DNA of 64,000 nucleotides from Bartonella quintana (GTDB lineage: Bacteria > Pseudomonadota > Alphaproteobacteria > Rhizobiales > Rhizobiaceae), in the NCBI RefSeq assembly GCF_009936175.1, contig NZ_AP019773.1, forward strand, positions 62,001 through 126,000, in the 5' to 3' direction. The position numbers and the translations under genes are program-made. Position 1 is the stretch's first letter, and each line of letters starts with the position of its first letter. Positions 49,501 through 61,252 of the stretch are shown here, piece by piece. A model generated the notes under the pieces. It saw only the letters and a list, made by a program, of their open reading frames with translations. It had not been told where the DNA came from and did not search any database.

Positions 49501-52500
49501 TTTTGGAGGAAGACGCCATATTCTGTCGGGATAGATAAGCGATGTCGCATATTTTTGATAAGTAATAGCTTCTCTAGGGTGGATACCGTTCTGATACAAT
49601 GAAACTTGCGAGCGTGTCCATGCCATTGAAAGTTCCTTCTGGAACATATTAGGTTGTCGATAATGTTTAATATGATTATACAGTGTCTCTTTTGCATTAG
49701 CGGCAAAAGTCCAAAAAATAAGTTCTGCTTTTTCATGTGCTGGAATTTTTATACGGCATCGAAGTGAGATGATTGGATCAAGAACGCAACCTTGGCTATT
49801 TTTAAGGCGAGCATTTCGGTCAAATGCAGCGGGTTGATGAATAGATCGTCCTCGACCAATAAATAGGGAGCGATCAGTTTCAGCTTCTATCTCTCGGAGT
49901 GTATTCATTGTATCGGTGACAAAATGAGCAATATAGATTTCAGGATCACTGGGGGAACGTTTACGTCTTTTAGCAAAAATTGTTCTTTCTCTTTCAGCAA
50001 TTTCTGTCTCTATAAACATACGTGAAAAAGCAGGATGAGCGCAATCTGTATCCATTGTTGCGAGTGCCAGTTCACCGTAAGAGGTCACTTCAATAAGACG
50101 ATCTTTGTTCGTTGTATTTATAAGTTGGATACGTCTGCCTTCACCGCACCCTTCAGAAGTAACAAGACATTCAAGGGTTGATTTAATGCCATCAACCGTT
50201 TTCGTGTATTCAGCTTTTTCATCTGTAAAAATGCTGATTGCTTCTTCTTCAACAACACGTGTTGGTTCACCAGTAACAGACCACCAACGCCCGTTATGCA
50301 TATCGCGGAGGAAAAATAAAGTGCCTTGTTGATCTTCTGTAGTATCAGGAAGAAATCGTGTAATCGCATAATCATGCCAACGGCTGTAGCCGGAACCATT
50401 GGCTGTCAACATTATAGAATAACAACCATGAGATAAAAGCAAAGTTGCACGTGGTTTGAGCAGCGGATTCGTGATCATGCGCAAAGGGGCGTCGTTAAAT
50501 TCTTGAGAGTTATTGCGCAAGGGATGAACAACTTTAGTCTTAATGATGGGAAGTTGGTGCGGTGCTTTTTCCTGTAATAACAGTTGTACTGCTTGAATGG
50601 CTGGATCACGGTGAAAGCGATCGCGCATCTGCCCTTGAAAAATGATATTGTCGATAGCAAGAATAGACATACCATGATGGTGCGCATAATAATTGCGTAC
50701 AACGGCATATTTCTCTCCTGTCGGTACACGTGAGGGGGTAAAATCAATAGAGTCATAGTAACCGTATGTTCCTAAAGCTCCAAGATCACGCAGCCGTTTT
50801 AAATTGGTTACAGCTTGAGCAGGTGCATATTGCGCAGCTAAAAGGCTAGCATAAGGGGCAATAACAGTATTACGTGAAAGACCACGTTGGAGCCCGAGGC
50901 TTGGGGCACCAAAATTGGCGTATTGGTAATTCATTAAGTGATCGCGAGCGTTAAATGCGGCTTCTGAAATACCCCATGGCAATCCACGTTTACAGGCATA
51001 TTGTATTTGATGACGAATAATCAATCGATTTGTTTGATCCAGTATAGACCCTAATGGTTCATGCATAACAAGAGATGGCATGAGATATTCGAACATGGAT
51101 CCAGACCATGATAAGAGGGCACCTTTCCAACCGATGGGGACGAGTAATCGTCCAAGATGAAACCAATGTTTAAGTTTTATATCTCCTTTTGCAATTGCAA
51201 AAAGGCTCGAGAGCCGTGCTTCTGAAGCTAACAGGTCATAACAACTTGTATCGAGTTTATTTTCTTGAACACGATATCCAATGGACAAAAGATGCCGTTC
51301 AGAATGTTCTAAGAAGTCAAATTCCATATCAAAAGCTATTTGCCGCGCATTTACGGCTAAGGTGTTTAATTTTCGACGTAATTTTTCGGTATCATAATCA
51401 CCATTGGTATCATGATGATGAGCTTCACAGGTTTCTACAAGGCATTTGGCCCATGAGAGTGCATGAGCGGATTCTGTCGTTTGAATTTTTTGATCGAGTT
51501 CATTTATGAGATTTACAATATCATGAGCAGTACGTGAAAGTTTAAGGAGGCAGAGAGCAGTATCATCTGATTTTTCCATAGGAAGGGCATTGGCAGTGCA
51601 ATAAAAAGAAGCGATGTGCTCTTTGATTCTTTGACGTAAAGGACGTATTATGTGTTGATTATCGGGAATTTCTTTGACAATTTCTTCAAGAATAGCATTG
51701 ACATCACATAAGCCCATACGATCACTTTGCAAAAAAATATGAGGTGTTTTAGCCCATTCACTTAAGGCAGAAGAGAGTGTCACTAAATGGCCAGCAAGAT
51801 TTCCTGAATCAACTGTTGACACATAAGTTGGCAAAAGAGGTTTGAGTGTATCCGTTTCGTACCAATTATAGAGGTGACCACGGAACTTTTCCATTTTTGC
51901 AAGAGAGTTTAATGTACATTCAACACGCGTAATAGCTTCTTCAAAACTAATCCAGCCAAAATCACGTGCAGCAATAATGGAAAGAAGATAAACTCCAATA
52001 TTTGTAGGGGATGTACGCTGAGCAACAAGAGGTTTGGGATCTTCTTGGAAATTATCTGGCGGCAAATGATTGTTTTGCGCATTAACAAAGGTTGCATAAT
52101 AAAGCCATGTCTGTCGTGCAATACATCTTAATGTTTTTTTATCCTCTGAAGATATATGAAGGGTATCTTGAAATTCTGAAGGTTGACTGACTATCCACGC
52201 GATTAAAGGTGAAAAAAACCATGCTAGTCCAAAAGGCAAAGCAACAAAGCTTGTGAGAGTATGAGAAAAAAGAGGTGGTGCTATAGCAATCATACCGATA
52301 AGTGATGCTGGCCACATTGTGAGGACATAGAAACCTAAACTGTTTGGAATCGATTTTGTTGCGGCTGAGGTTTTCCACTCAAGGAGATGCTGTTTTGAAA
52401 TCTTCATTCGATAGAGTGTGCGGATAATTCCATCAGTTATAAAATAAGCTGAATGGGCAATAAACGTGGTTTTAAGAAATATATTTGCTAACATGAGGGT

Positions 52501-55119
52501 AGTTTTATTCAAAATTGATCGGAATTCTCCCCGCAGAGAATAATCAATATTGAATAGAATAAGCGTTTGTAATACACTTAAAACTGGTGAGACGAAGAGA
52601 CTAAACAGCAAAAATATTTGCCAGATGGTTGCTATCTTTAAAGGTAAAAGAGACCATCCTGCGGCTGTTGCAATCAACCACATAAGTGGTGTGAGAGAAC
52701 GGCGCAGATTGTCTTGCATTTTCCAACGTGTAATAGAGCTGATTTTATGGGGAGAAAAGAGATAAGGAAGGAGTTGCCAATCACCGCGAATCCAACGGTG
52801 GTAACGGGTGACATCAACATTATAGGCTGTTGGATAATCCTCAATGACTTCTACATCACTTACCAATGCAGTACGTGCATATCCTCCTTCCAAGAGATCA
52901 TGACTGAGAACAGTATTTTCTTTAATTTTGTTATCAAGTGCTTTTTCAAAGGCATCAATATTATAAAGACCCTTGCCGATAAAAGTTCCTTCTCCCAAAA
53001 GATCTTGATAAGTATCAGAAACAGAAAAGACATAAGGATCAATGCCACGATTGGTAGAAAATACTCGTTGCAGAATTGATGTTTCTTTTCCTGTTGTAAG
53101 AGAAGGTGTAATACGGGGTTGCAAAATGCTGTAGCCCTTTACAACCTGCCTATTTTGCGAGTCGAAAATCGGCTGATTAAGCGGATGGTTAAGCTTTCCA
53201 ACAAGTTTTGTAACACTTTCAGGGGTGAGACGTGTATCCGAATCCAACGTCATAACAAAACGGCAATCCATGGGAAGATGTGGATTTGGGGGATAAAAGC
53301 TTGTATTTTTTTCTCCTCTTAATAATAAATTGAGTTCATGAAGTTTACCACGCTTGCGTTCCCAGCCCATCCAACATTTTTCGCTGGTATTATAGAGCCG
53401 TCGACGGTGTAAAAGGAAAAAGAGGGGGAGATCATCACGATGATAACGGCGATTGAGTTTATCAATACTTTCTTGCGCATAGAGCAATAGATCAAGATCG
53501 TCTTGCGTTTCTTCAAATGGAGCATCGACCCAGTCTGTGAGGAGAGCGAAATGAATCGCACCTTTTGAGTTGGAAAGGTAATGTACTTCAAGATTTTGTA
53601 CTTGCTCATCAATGTCATCGCGTGATGTAATTAAAGTAGGTACAACAACTATTGTACGTGCATGTTTGGGAATACCTTCTTTATATTCATAACCAATGAG
53701 CTGTTTTGATGGGATAAACCACGAAATAACAGTATTAAAGAAAGCAAAAGCGGCATCCATAGCAGGGAAAAGCGCTAATGCAGTAAAGAAAAGGGTCATC
53801 CATGGTGTGATGCCAGATATCTTTAAGAGAGCATAGACTGCGAGCAAAAGAACAAGCGTTAAAAGAGAGACAGGAATTGCAATAATTCTTATCTTTGAAA
53901 AACAGTAAGCTCGTATCCATTTTACAAGAGGAGGCGTAGTATATCCACAAGCTTTTTCAAATGCACAACGCCCATCATCGACGAGATACCACCCAACAGA
54001 GGAATTGTTATGATAAGAAGTATCTTTGGAGGAGGAATCCACCATTTCTATAGCTTTGCGTGCAACTTCTAGCTCACTAAGAGGCGAAAAGCGCGCAATT
54101 TTTTCGATCACTTGTCGATAGATATTGCGTGAGTTAGGATCAATTTCGGAAAAATCACTATTTTCACGTAAAATAGAGTCTACAGAACTGATGTTTTCAA
54201 ACCATACTGTCCAATCAAGATCATCAATAGCTTTAAGGGCATTGAAAATATTGCCCATAGTCACGCCATCTACTGCTTGGCGGGTATATTCATCGGCTGT
54301 TACAGTTTCTAGATTACTGCCTTGGCTTTGTAATTGCTTTTCAAGCCAAATTAATGCTGTTGTTGCATCGACAGATGCACTCTGTAAGCGATAGAATAAA
54401 TGCGCTGAAAAGGTTGAATCAGCAGTGAGTGTTTCATACAGAATAAAAAGGGTGTGTAATTTTGTTTCATTTTCTGCAAGAGAAATTTTATCAGCCACTT
54501 GATGAGCGAGATGGCGCATGTGCCGTGCTTGTTCAATACGCAATGAAAGACGACAAACATTTTCAATTAAGAGCATTTGTATCACAGAAGGTAGCGCCCA
54601 TAATTCACCAATTTTGAGGGCACAAACTTCTTGAAATCCATTGATCATAGCTGTGAGTGTTTCTTGTGAAAATCTGCTATCTGTATGAGCAATATAAAGC
54701 CAAGCTAAAGCAAAGATACGTGGTATTTCTGCCTTTTGTTTATAAAGAGGAAGTTGTTTGATGAAAGATTTAGGTAAGTTACGGCTTAGCTGCTGTATTG
54801 TTTTGTCAATGGTATAATAGTTATCAATAAGCCATTGAGCAGCTGGTGCAATAGTTTCATCGTTTCGAGCGGCAATATCGCTTCTATGAAAAGCGCAGAG
54901 AATAAGTTTGGCATTTTCATTCAAACGCTTATGAAAACTCTTACTTTTTTCATATTCAGGGATTAAAATCTCTTCGCCAGAGGCTATGTTATGACCTAAT
55001 TCATAGAGTTCGTCCTGCGATTTGTAAGTTGAGCGAAGAGGAGAATTAGTTTCAGTAAGACGGCAGCTGCTTGTTTGTTGAGAAAAAAAATACTTCATGA
55101 AAGAGAGTGTAAGCGCCAT
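46552..55119 (-). CDS. Cyclic beta-1,2-glucan synthase (ChvB/NdvB type)
   Basis: The 2855-residue protein makes periplasmic cyclic beta-1,2-glucan. Order: N-terminal region, membrane segments (about 410-460), and a GT84 glycosyltransferase domain with MTLDSDTRLTPESV (DxD) and RYHRWIRGDWQLLPYL (QxxRW-like). Further membrane segments (about 820-1010) and a glucoamylase-like domain (about 1350-1550) with SWSGSMFEYLMP follow. C-terminal carbohydrate-binding and GH94 phosphorylase-like domains contain GGDWNDGMN and GGWTWYTGSAGW. Length matches rhizobial NdvB/ChvB, with no visible frameshift. These glucans support osmoadaptation and host interaction in rhizobia, Agrobacterium and Brucella. It has its own 200-base upstream region after the rpsA terminator. 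Confidence 0.93.
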   Translation of the reverse strand: MALTLSFMKYFFSQQTSSCRLTETNSPLRSTYKSQDELYELGHNIASGEEILIPEYEKSKSFHKRLNENAKLILCAFHRSDIAARNDETIAPAAQWLIDNYYTIDKTIQQLSRNLPKSFIKQLPLYKQKAEIPRIFALAWLYIAHTDSRFSQETLTAMINGFQEVCALKIGELWALPSVIQMLLIENVCRLSLRIEQARHMRHLAHQVADKISLAENETKLHTLFILYETLTADSTFSAHLFYRLQSASVDATTALIWLEKQLQSQGSNLETVTADEYTRQAVDGVTMGNIFNALKAIDDLDWTVWFENISSVDSILRENSDFSEIDPNSRNIYRQVIEKIARFSPLSELEVARKAIEMVDSSSKDTSYHNNSSVGWYLVDDGRCAFEKACGYTTPPLVKWIRAYCFSKIRIIAIPVSLLTLVLLLAVYALLKISGITPWMTLFFTALALFPAMDAAFAFFNTVISWFIPSKQLIGYEYKEGIPKHARTIVVVPTLITSRDDIDEQVQNLEVHYLSNSKGAIHFALLTDWVDAPFEETQDDLDLLLYAQESIDKLNRRYHRDDLPLFFLLHRRRLYNTSEKCWMGWERKRGKLHELNLLLRGEKNTSFYPPNPHLPMDCRFVMTLDSDTRLTPESVTKLVGKLNHPLNQPIFDSQNRQVVKGYSILQPRITPSLTTGKETSILQRVFSTNRGIDPYVFSVSDTYQDLLGEGTFIGKGLYNIDAFEKALDNKIKENTVLSHDLLEGGYARTALVSDVEVIEDYPTAYNVDVTRYHRWIRGDWQLLPYLFSPHKISSITRWKMQDNLRRSLTPLMWLIATAAGWSLLPLKIATIWQIFLLFSLFVSPVLSVLQTLILFNIDYSLRGEFRSILNKTTLMLANIFLKTTFIAHSAYFITDGIIRTLYRMKISKQHLLEWKTSAATKSIPNSLGFYVLTMWPASLIGMIAIAPPLFSHTLTSFVALPFGLAWFFSPLIAWIVSQPSEFQDTLHISSEDKKTLRCIARQTWLYYATFVNAQNNHLPPDNFQEDPKPLVAQRTSPTNIGVYLLSIIAARDFGWISFEEAITRVECTLNSLAKMEKFRGHLYNWYETDTLKPLLPTYVSTVDSGNLAGHLVTLSSALSEWAKTPHIFLQSDRMGLCDVNAILEEIVKEIPDNQHIIRPLRQRIKEHIASFYCTANALPMEKSDDTALCLLKLSRTAHDIVNLINELDQKIQTTESAHALSWAKCLVETCEAHHHDTNGDYDTEKLRRKLNTLAVNARQIAFDMEFDFLEHSERHLLSIGYRVQENKLDTSCYDLLASEARLSSLFAIAKGDIKLKHWFHLGRLLVPIGWKGALLSWSGSMFEYLMPSLVMHEPLGSILDQTNRLIIRHQIQYACKRGLPWGISEAAFNARDHLMNYQYANFGAPSLGLQRGLSRNTVIAPYASLLAAQYAPAQAVTNLKRLRDLGALGTYGYYDSIDFTPSRVPTGEKYAVVRNYYAHHHGMSILAIDNIIFQGQMRDRFHRDPAIQAVQLLLQEKAPHQLPIIKTKVVHPLRNNSQEFNDAPLRMITNPLLKPRATLLLSHGCYSIMLTANGSGYSRWHDYAITRFLPDTTEDQQGTLFFLRDMHNGRWWSVTGEPTRVVEEEAISIFTDEKAEYTKTVDGIKSTLECLVTSEGCGEGRRIQLINTTNKDRLIEVTSYGELALATMDTDCAHPAFSRMFIETEIAERERTIFAKRRKRSPSDPEIYIAHFVTDTMNTLREIEAETDRSLFIGRGRSIHQPAAFDRNARLKNSQGCVLDPIISLRCRIKIPAHEKAELIFWTFAANAKETLYNHIKHYRQPNMFQKELSMAWTRSQVSLYQNGIHPREAITYQKYATSLIYPDRIWRLPPKILAKTLGKQSDLWPMSISGDTPICLLRLDNKKHISVLHELLKAHKYWRIRGLIVDLVILNEQAFSYIQDTQRAIEWVCESYRHQTHETDERQHIFMLQRDQINEQSFKTLLASARIILHAQNGSLSEQLKKLNESDFDLITRNSHQGSYYKLNEKRRQITTQTEKNLFSSIDLISQQKPFPFSVNGEDLQYWNGYGGFNHHSYYVIRFHGHTTTPHPWINVIANHSFGFHVSAEGAIFTWANNSRDYQLTPWMNDPVSNRPGEALYLVDRLSLNRFSPVSAIECNESVVYEACHGFGFSTFKSTHSEIVLELTHTLDQEKPVRLSRLILKNEGKKSRHLRLYNYVEWVLGNVRTKYAPFIIPSYDSKRGAHFIQNPYHIEKSQQVTFLSASEMPTSTTTDRTEFIGLTGTVTQPHAIRKAAPLSNTVEAGCDPCSALAYDIDLLPGQTKEITFYLGSAENMQEAEKLLDQVRTNDFEILLTQQKQQWSHFVSPFQVKTPDPSFDIMVNHWLPYQIYACRMIARAAFYQASGAFGFRDQLQDSLSLLLLEPQLAREQLLNAAAHQFLEGDVQHWWLPHTNAGVRTRISDDIVWLVYGTALYVNTTDDYAFLDTPIAFIEGAALNSGQQDAYFQPTQSSKVATLYEHCALALDLAIKRCGQHGLPLILGGDWNDGMNLVGIEGKGESTWLGWFLGTTLQAFIPIAKKRNDNSHIRIWSAYLKRLTKALEESGWDGAWYRRGYFDNGTPLGSKINDECQIDTIAQSWAVISQMASPKRQKQAMVSMLEHLCDEKGGLIRLFWPPFDKSTLEPGYIKGYPPGIRENGGQYTHGAIWSILALAKMGESDKAYSLFSMINPITHGQNPETYRVEPYVMAADIYATEPRRGQGGWTWYTGSAGWFYHAATQAILGIHRQGNQLFLHPHLPSSWPKYEAKMKFYDAVYTIKVKRGSKNILCVDDREYSDVHTKIKLKKTGKHEIIRTLKS

Positions 55120-55264
55120 AATATTTTATTGCTATTCAATTAGGTGGTTTCTTTTATTCAATAGGTTGTTGGCATTTCTATTTTAATAATAGGATTTGTA
55201 TCTGAAAGTATTTACAATTTTTAAACCAGGCATTGAAAAATCAACAGAGCAGTTTCATTGGAAA

Positions 55265-55297
55265 ATAAAAAAAGGTCGCCAGAGAAACAAGCGACCT
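55265..55297 (-). terminator. Rho-independent terminator of rpsA
   Basis: On the minus strand AGGTCGC and GCGACCT (55297-55291 and 55279-55273) form a 7-bp stem with an 11-base loop, followed by a T-run (A-run 55265-55272 on the plus strand) and TTTTC. It lies 23 bases past the rpsA stop and separates rpsA from the glucan synthase. Confidence 0.85.
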
Positions 55298-55319
55298 AAG
55301 TTTAATTTATTGAATCATA

Positions 55320-57020
55320 TTAATCTTGTTCTTGTTTTTTCAAAGCTGCACCGAGAATATCGCCAAGAGAAGCACCTGAGTCTGTAGAACCGTAATGTGC
55401 AACAGCTTCTTTTCCTTCAGCAATTTCTAAAGCTTTGATAGATACTGAAAGTTTACGTGTTTTTTTATCGAATGCAGTGATGTGGGCATCAACTCTCTGG
55501 CCAATCGAGAAACGTTCTGGGCGTTGCTCATCACGATCACGTGCCAAGTCAGCACGACGAATGGTTGTTTCAAGATTGTGGTTGGTCAATTTTACATCAA
55601 TGCCGTTGTCATTGATGGCAGTCACTTCACATGTCACAACAGAACCTCTGCGAAGTTCGCCAGCAGCAGCAGCTTCTCCAACTTTATCGCTGGAAAGTTG
55701 CTTGATTCCAAGAGAAATACGCTCTTTTTCAATGTCAACGTCAAGTACGACAGCTTTAACAATATCACCTTTATTGTAAGTATCAATGACTTGTTCACCA
55801 GGACGGTTCCAATCAAGATCAGAGAGATGAACCATTCCGTCAACATCGCCTTCAAGACCAATAAAGAGGCCAAATTCGGTTTTGTTTTTAACTTCTCCTT
55901 CGATTTGCGAATTTACAGGAAATTTATTGGCAAAAGCAACCCATGGATTTTCAAATGTTTGCTTTAAGCCAAGAGAAATCCGCCGTTTAGAAGGATCGAT
56001 TTCAAGAACAACCACTTCTACTTCTTGTGATGTGGATAGAATTTTTCCGGGGTGGATGTTTTTCTTTGTCCAACTCATTTCGGAAACATGGATCAGCCCT
56101 TCGATTCCTGGTTCGATTTCAACAAAACCACCGTAATCTGTAATGTTAGTAACGGCACCAGTAATTTTTTTACCAACCGGATATCGAGCGCTAATGCTTT
56201 CCCAAGGATCACTTTCAAGCTGTTTCATTCCAAGAGAGATACGGTGTGTGTCTTGATTGATGCGAATAATTTGAACTTTGATTGTTTGACCAATGTTAAG
56301 GATTTCAGATGGGTGGTTAACACGCCGCCAAGCCATATCTGTGACGTGTAGGAGCCCATCGATTCCACCAAGATCAACAAAGGCACCATAATCGGTAATA
56401 TTTTTAACCACCCCTTCAACGATTTGATTTTCTTCAAGATTTTGTACGATTTCTGAACGCTGTTCAGCTCTGCTTTCTTCTAAGACGGTACGACGTGAGA
56501 CAACAATATTGCCACGACGACGATCCATTTTCAAAATTTCAAAAGATTGTGAATTATGCATGAGCGGTGAAACATCGCGAATAGGGCGAATATCGACTTG
56601 GCTACGAGGCAAGAAAGCAACAGCACCATCGAGATCGACTGTAAAACCCCCTTTTACTTGGCTAAAGATAACGCCATCGACACGTGCACCAGCATTAAAC
56701 TTTTCTTCCAAACGAATCCAGCTTTCTTCGCGCCGTGCTTTTTCACGCGAGAGAACAGCTTCACCCATTGCATTTTCAATACGTTCAATATAAACTTCGA
56801 CTTCATCGCCAATTTGCAGGGAACCGTCTTTTCCTTTAGCTCCAAATTCTTTAAGGGGAATGCGTCCTTCGACTTTAAGTCCAGCATCAATAATGGCCAT
56901 GTCTTTTTCGATTGCGATGATACGGCCCTTAACAACGGATCCTTCATTAAGATCATTGGTTTGGAAAGATTCCATTAAAAGGACTTCGAAATCCGCTGTT
57001 GTAGGATTGTATTGTGACAT
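55320..57020 (-). CDS. rpsA: 30S ribosomal protein S1
   Basis: S1 binds mRNA on the 30S subunit. The 566-residue protein has six S1 (OB-fold) repeats. The first two are divergent (KGRIIAIEKDMAIIDAG; RVDGVIFSQVKGGFTVDLDG). The others are canonical: VVKNITDYGAFVDLGGIDGLLH, AVTNITDYGGFVEIEPG, and related ones. AGGAGTTCTT precedes the ATG. It is downstream of aroA-cmk with a 133-base gap, the usual alphaproteobacterial order, and ends at a strong terminator. Confidence 0.97.
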   Translation of the reverse strand: MSQYNPTTADFEVLLMESFQTNDLNEGSVVKGRIIAIEKDMAIIDAGLKVEGRIPLKEFGAKGKDGSLQIGDEVEVYIERIENAMGEAVLSREKARREESWIRLEEKFNAGARVDGVIFSQVKGGFTVDLDGAVAFLPRSQVDIRPIRDVSPLMHNSQSFEILKMDRRRGNIVVSRRTVLEESRAEQRSEIVQNLEENQIVEGVVKNITDYGAFVDLGGIDGLLHVTDMAWRRVNHPSEILNIGQTIKVQIIRINQDTHRISLGMKQLESDPWESISARYPVGKKITGAVTNITDYGGFVEIEPGIEGLIHVSEMSWTKKNIHPGKILSTSQEVEVVVLEIDPSKRRISLGLKQTFENPWVAFANKFPVNSQIEGEVKNKTEFGLFIGLEGDVDGMVHLSDLDWNRPGEQVIDTYNKGDIVKAVVLDVDIEKERISLGIKQLSSDKVGEAAAAGELRRGSVVTCEVTAINDNGIDVKLTNHNLETTIRRADLARDRDEQRPERFSIGQRVDAHITAFDKKTRKLSVSIKALEIAEGKEAVAHYGSTDSGASLGDILGAALKKQEQD

Positions 57021-57153
57021 AAGAACTCCTGATACATACCTTAATTTAAAAAGGTATAAGCGCTAAGTTAGTGTGGATACGGAGTAACTTCCTGCCTTTT
57101 TCCTTAATACAGGAAGAAAAATTAGCGCTTGGCCGGAAATCACCTTGACGACT

Positions 57154-59162
<2,009 letters not shown>

Positions 59163-59314
59163 TTAAGCACTCTTTAGCACATGCTTTGAAAGGCGTCATG
59201 AGGAAATCCATGTGGAACGATGTATTTATCTTTGACAAAGACATTATTTTTCGATTAAGCACCATGAAATTTATCTTTATAATGGAATTATAGTTAACTA
59301 AAGAGGCACGGTTC

Positions 59315-59695
59315 ATGGCAAAACAAGAACTTGGAACTAAACGTGTTGATCCAGAAACAGGAAAGAAGTTTTATGATCTTAATCGCGACCCTATTGTGTC
59401 GCCTTATACAGGGATTTCTTATCCGCGTTCTTATTTTGAAGTTGCGGCAGCTGAAGCAAATAGTGAAGAGGAAATTGATACTGAAGAGCTTGATACAGCG
59501 CTTGAAAAATCTGCCTTTATGCTTCTTGAAGAGGATGGTGACGATCCCAAAGATGATGATATTCCTGATTTGGAAGATAGTGATGTGGATCTAGGCGATG
59601 ATGATGATGCATTTTTGTCACACGATGACGATGACGATGACGATGACGTTACCGATATTCTTGGAGGTGGTGTTTCTAAGGATGGCGATTCTTAA
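59315..59695 (+). CDS. FYDLN acid domain protein (TIGR02300 family)
   Basis: The 126-residue protein has the conserved N-terminus MAKQELGTKRVDPETGKKFYDLNRDPIVSPYTG with FYDLN (residues 19-23). A highly acidic tail (about residues 75-115) is rich in Asp, encoded by GAT/GAC runs. The function is unknown; the family is restricted to alphaproteobacteria and usually lies beside aroA-cmk, as here. GAGGCACGG precedes the ATG. The charged tail suggests protein binding, but this is a guess. Confidence 0.85.
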   Translation: MAKQELGTKRVDPETGKKFYDLNRDPIVSPYTGISYPRSYFEVAAAEANSEEEIDTEELDTALEKSAFMLLEEDGDDPKDDDIPDLEDSDVDLGDDDDAFLSHDDDDDDDDVTDILGGGVSKDGDS

Positions 59696-59812
59696 GAGAA
59701 GTGAGAGGGCATTCTTTTCATGGAATGCAAATTCTTCTTGATCTTCGATTTTTCTCGTTCTAAAAATTCTTCTTAAGATTGTTTACTATCCAGGAAAAAT
59801 CTGTCTTTATGT

Positions 59813-59888
<76 letters not shown>

Positions 59889-60379
59889 AAAAGACCATAT
59901 TTTCTCAAGAGAACATCAGTATTTGATTGTTATGAAAGAGAAAAAGCAGCTTGGTGCTGTTCTTGTGATGCGTACAAAAAGAAAAAAATAAGCTGTTTAT
60001 AATTTGTGGCATAATGCATAGAAAAAGAAGCATCTGGATCAGAGAGATCTTATTAATAAAGGTCGTTTGCGTACGATAAAAAACTATTATTTCTATAATT
60101 TAAGTGAGCGCTTTTCTACACACTGTTGCTTAAATCTAAATGTTTTGCCCAGCTAAGAGGCAACTCTTAATCAGGTTTTATGAATGATCCAGTAATTATT
60201 TTTTAAAAAGGAATTTTATTAGCAGGCTTTATTAAATAATGATTGTTGAATGCAGCACATATCTTAAAATTTTGTGATTTAAATGCCTCAATAAAAGGTA
60301 TTTTTTTCTTTCGAATACTAAATTTTTAGGGCTGGAGTGTAGCACAACAGAGAAAATAGAATTATTTGAGGGGAGAATA
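59889..60379 (+). other. Spacer between tRNA-Ala and the ilvD remnant
   Basis: About 490 bases without a gene. A small hairpin TAAGAG-GCAA-CTCTTA (60154-60169) with a GNRA loop is the only structure noted. The end probably holds the former ilvD promoter; GGGGAG (60370-60375) is a surviving ribosome site. Confidence 0.4.
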
Positions 60380-60823
60380 ATGCCTTCTTACCGTTCAAGG
60401 ATCTCGACTCATGGGCGCAATGTGGCAGGAGCATGCAGTTTTTGGCGCGCAACAGGAATGAAAGAGTCTGATTTTGGCAAACCCATTACTGCAATTGCGA
60501 ACTCTTTTACATAATTTGTACCAGGGCATGTCCATTTAAAAGATCTTGGGCAACTGGTCGCACAGCAGATAGCGGATTCTGGCGGTGTTGCGAAGGAGTT
60601 TAACACGATTGCTGTAGATGATGGAATTGCTATAGGGCATGACGGAATACTTTATTCTTTGCCTTCACGTGAAATTATTGCTAATTCTTTTGAATATATG
60701 GTTAACGCCCGTTGTGCAGACGCGTTTGTTTGTATTTCTAATTATGACAAGATTACGCCTGGTATGTTAATGACTTCTTTACGGCTAAATATTCCAACAA
60801 TCCTCACAGCTTCACCATCATAA
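60380..60823 (+). pseudogene. ilvD: Dihydroxy-acid dehydratase remnant, truncated and interrupted
   Basis: The frame matches the N-terminal quarter of Ilv[76 protein letters not shown] and [14 protein letters not shown] stands where the family has Gln in NSFTQF (about codon 44). The cluster-ligand Cys of the CISNCDK motif is Tyr (SNYDK). After codon 147 the frame ends and no further IlvD sequence is recognisable. About 75% of the gene (family length around 600 residues) is gone. A ribosome site GGGGAG and the ATG survive. This copy cannot make the valine/isoleucine pathway enzyme. Confidence 0.93.
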
Positions 60824-61252
60824 CCCGTAAGTTCGGCAAGTGCTTCAAAAACTGAATATGAGATCTCTTTCAGACAAGAATTGATCATGTTTATCGATGG
60901 ATGTTATACTACTTTTCATGGATTGATTCATGGATGATACACCATTTGCCTGAAGTAAAAGTAAGTTTTTCATTCTTGAGTTCTGGCTTGTGAAATCAAT
61001 AGAAACGTCTTCAACAAAATGAGAGATTTTCAGTCCTTATGCGCATCGGAGGAATTTTTTATCATAAACGAATGGTAAATCTTTTGCCAATTTTTGACTC
61101 TTTGATGGAATACTTCTTTTTGGTAATATAATACTCCTGTTCGTTACAAATGGAACACTGCTATGGCTTCATTTTGACTCTCACATCTTAACTTAAGGTA
61201 CAGAACTTAAGAATAATTCAGAAAGAGCACTTTGTTTGATTAGCTATAAGGT
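60824..61252. other. Spacer between the ilvD remnant and mutS
   Basis: About 430 AT-rich bases where the rest of ilvD would have lain; no IlvD similarity could be seen. A CTTAAG repeat pair near 61190-61210 may act in mutS termination. No other feature was found. Confidence 0.4.

Noticed and set aside
59600..59660. GAT/GAC repeats as a tandem repeat or CRISPR-like array
   Set aside because: They encode the acidic tail of the FYDLN-acid protein in frame and have no spacers.
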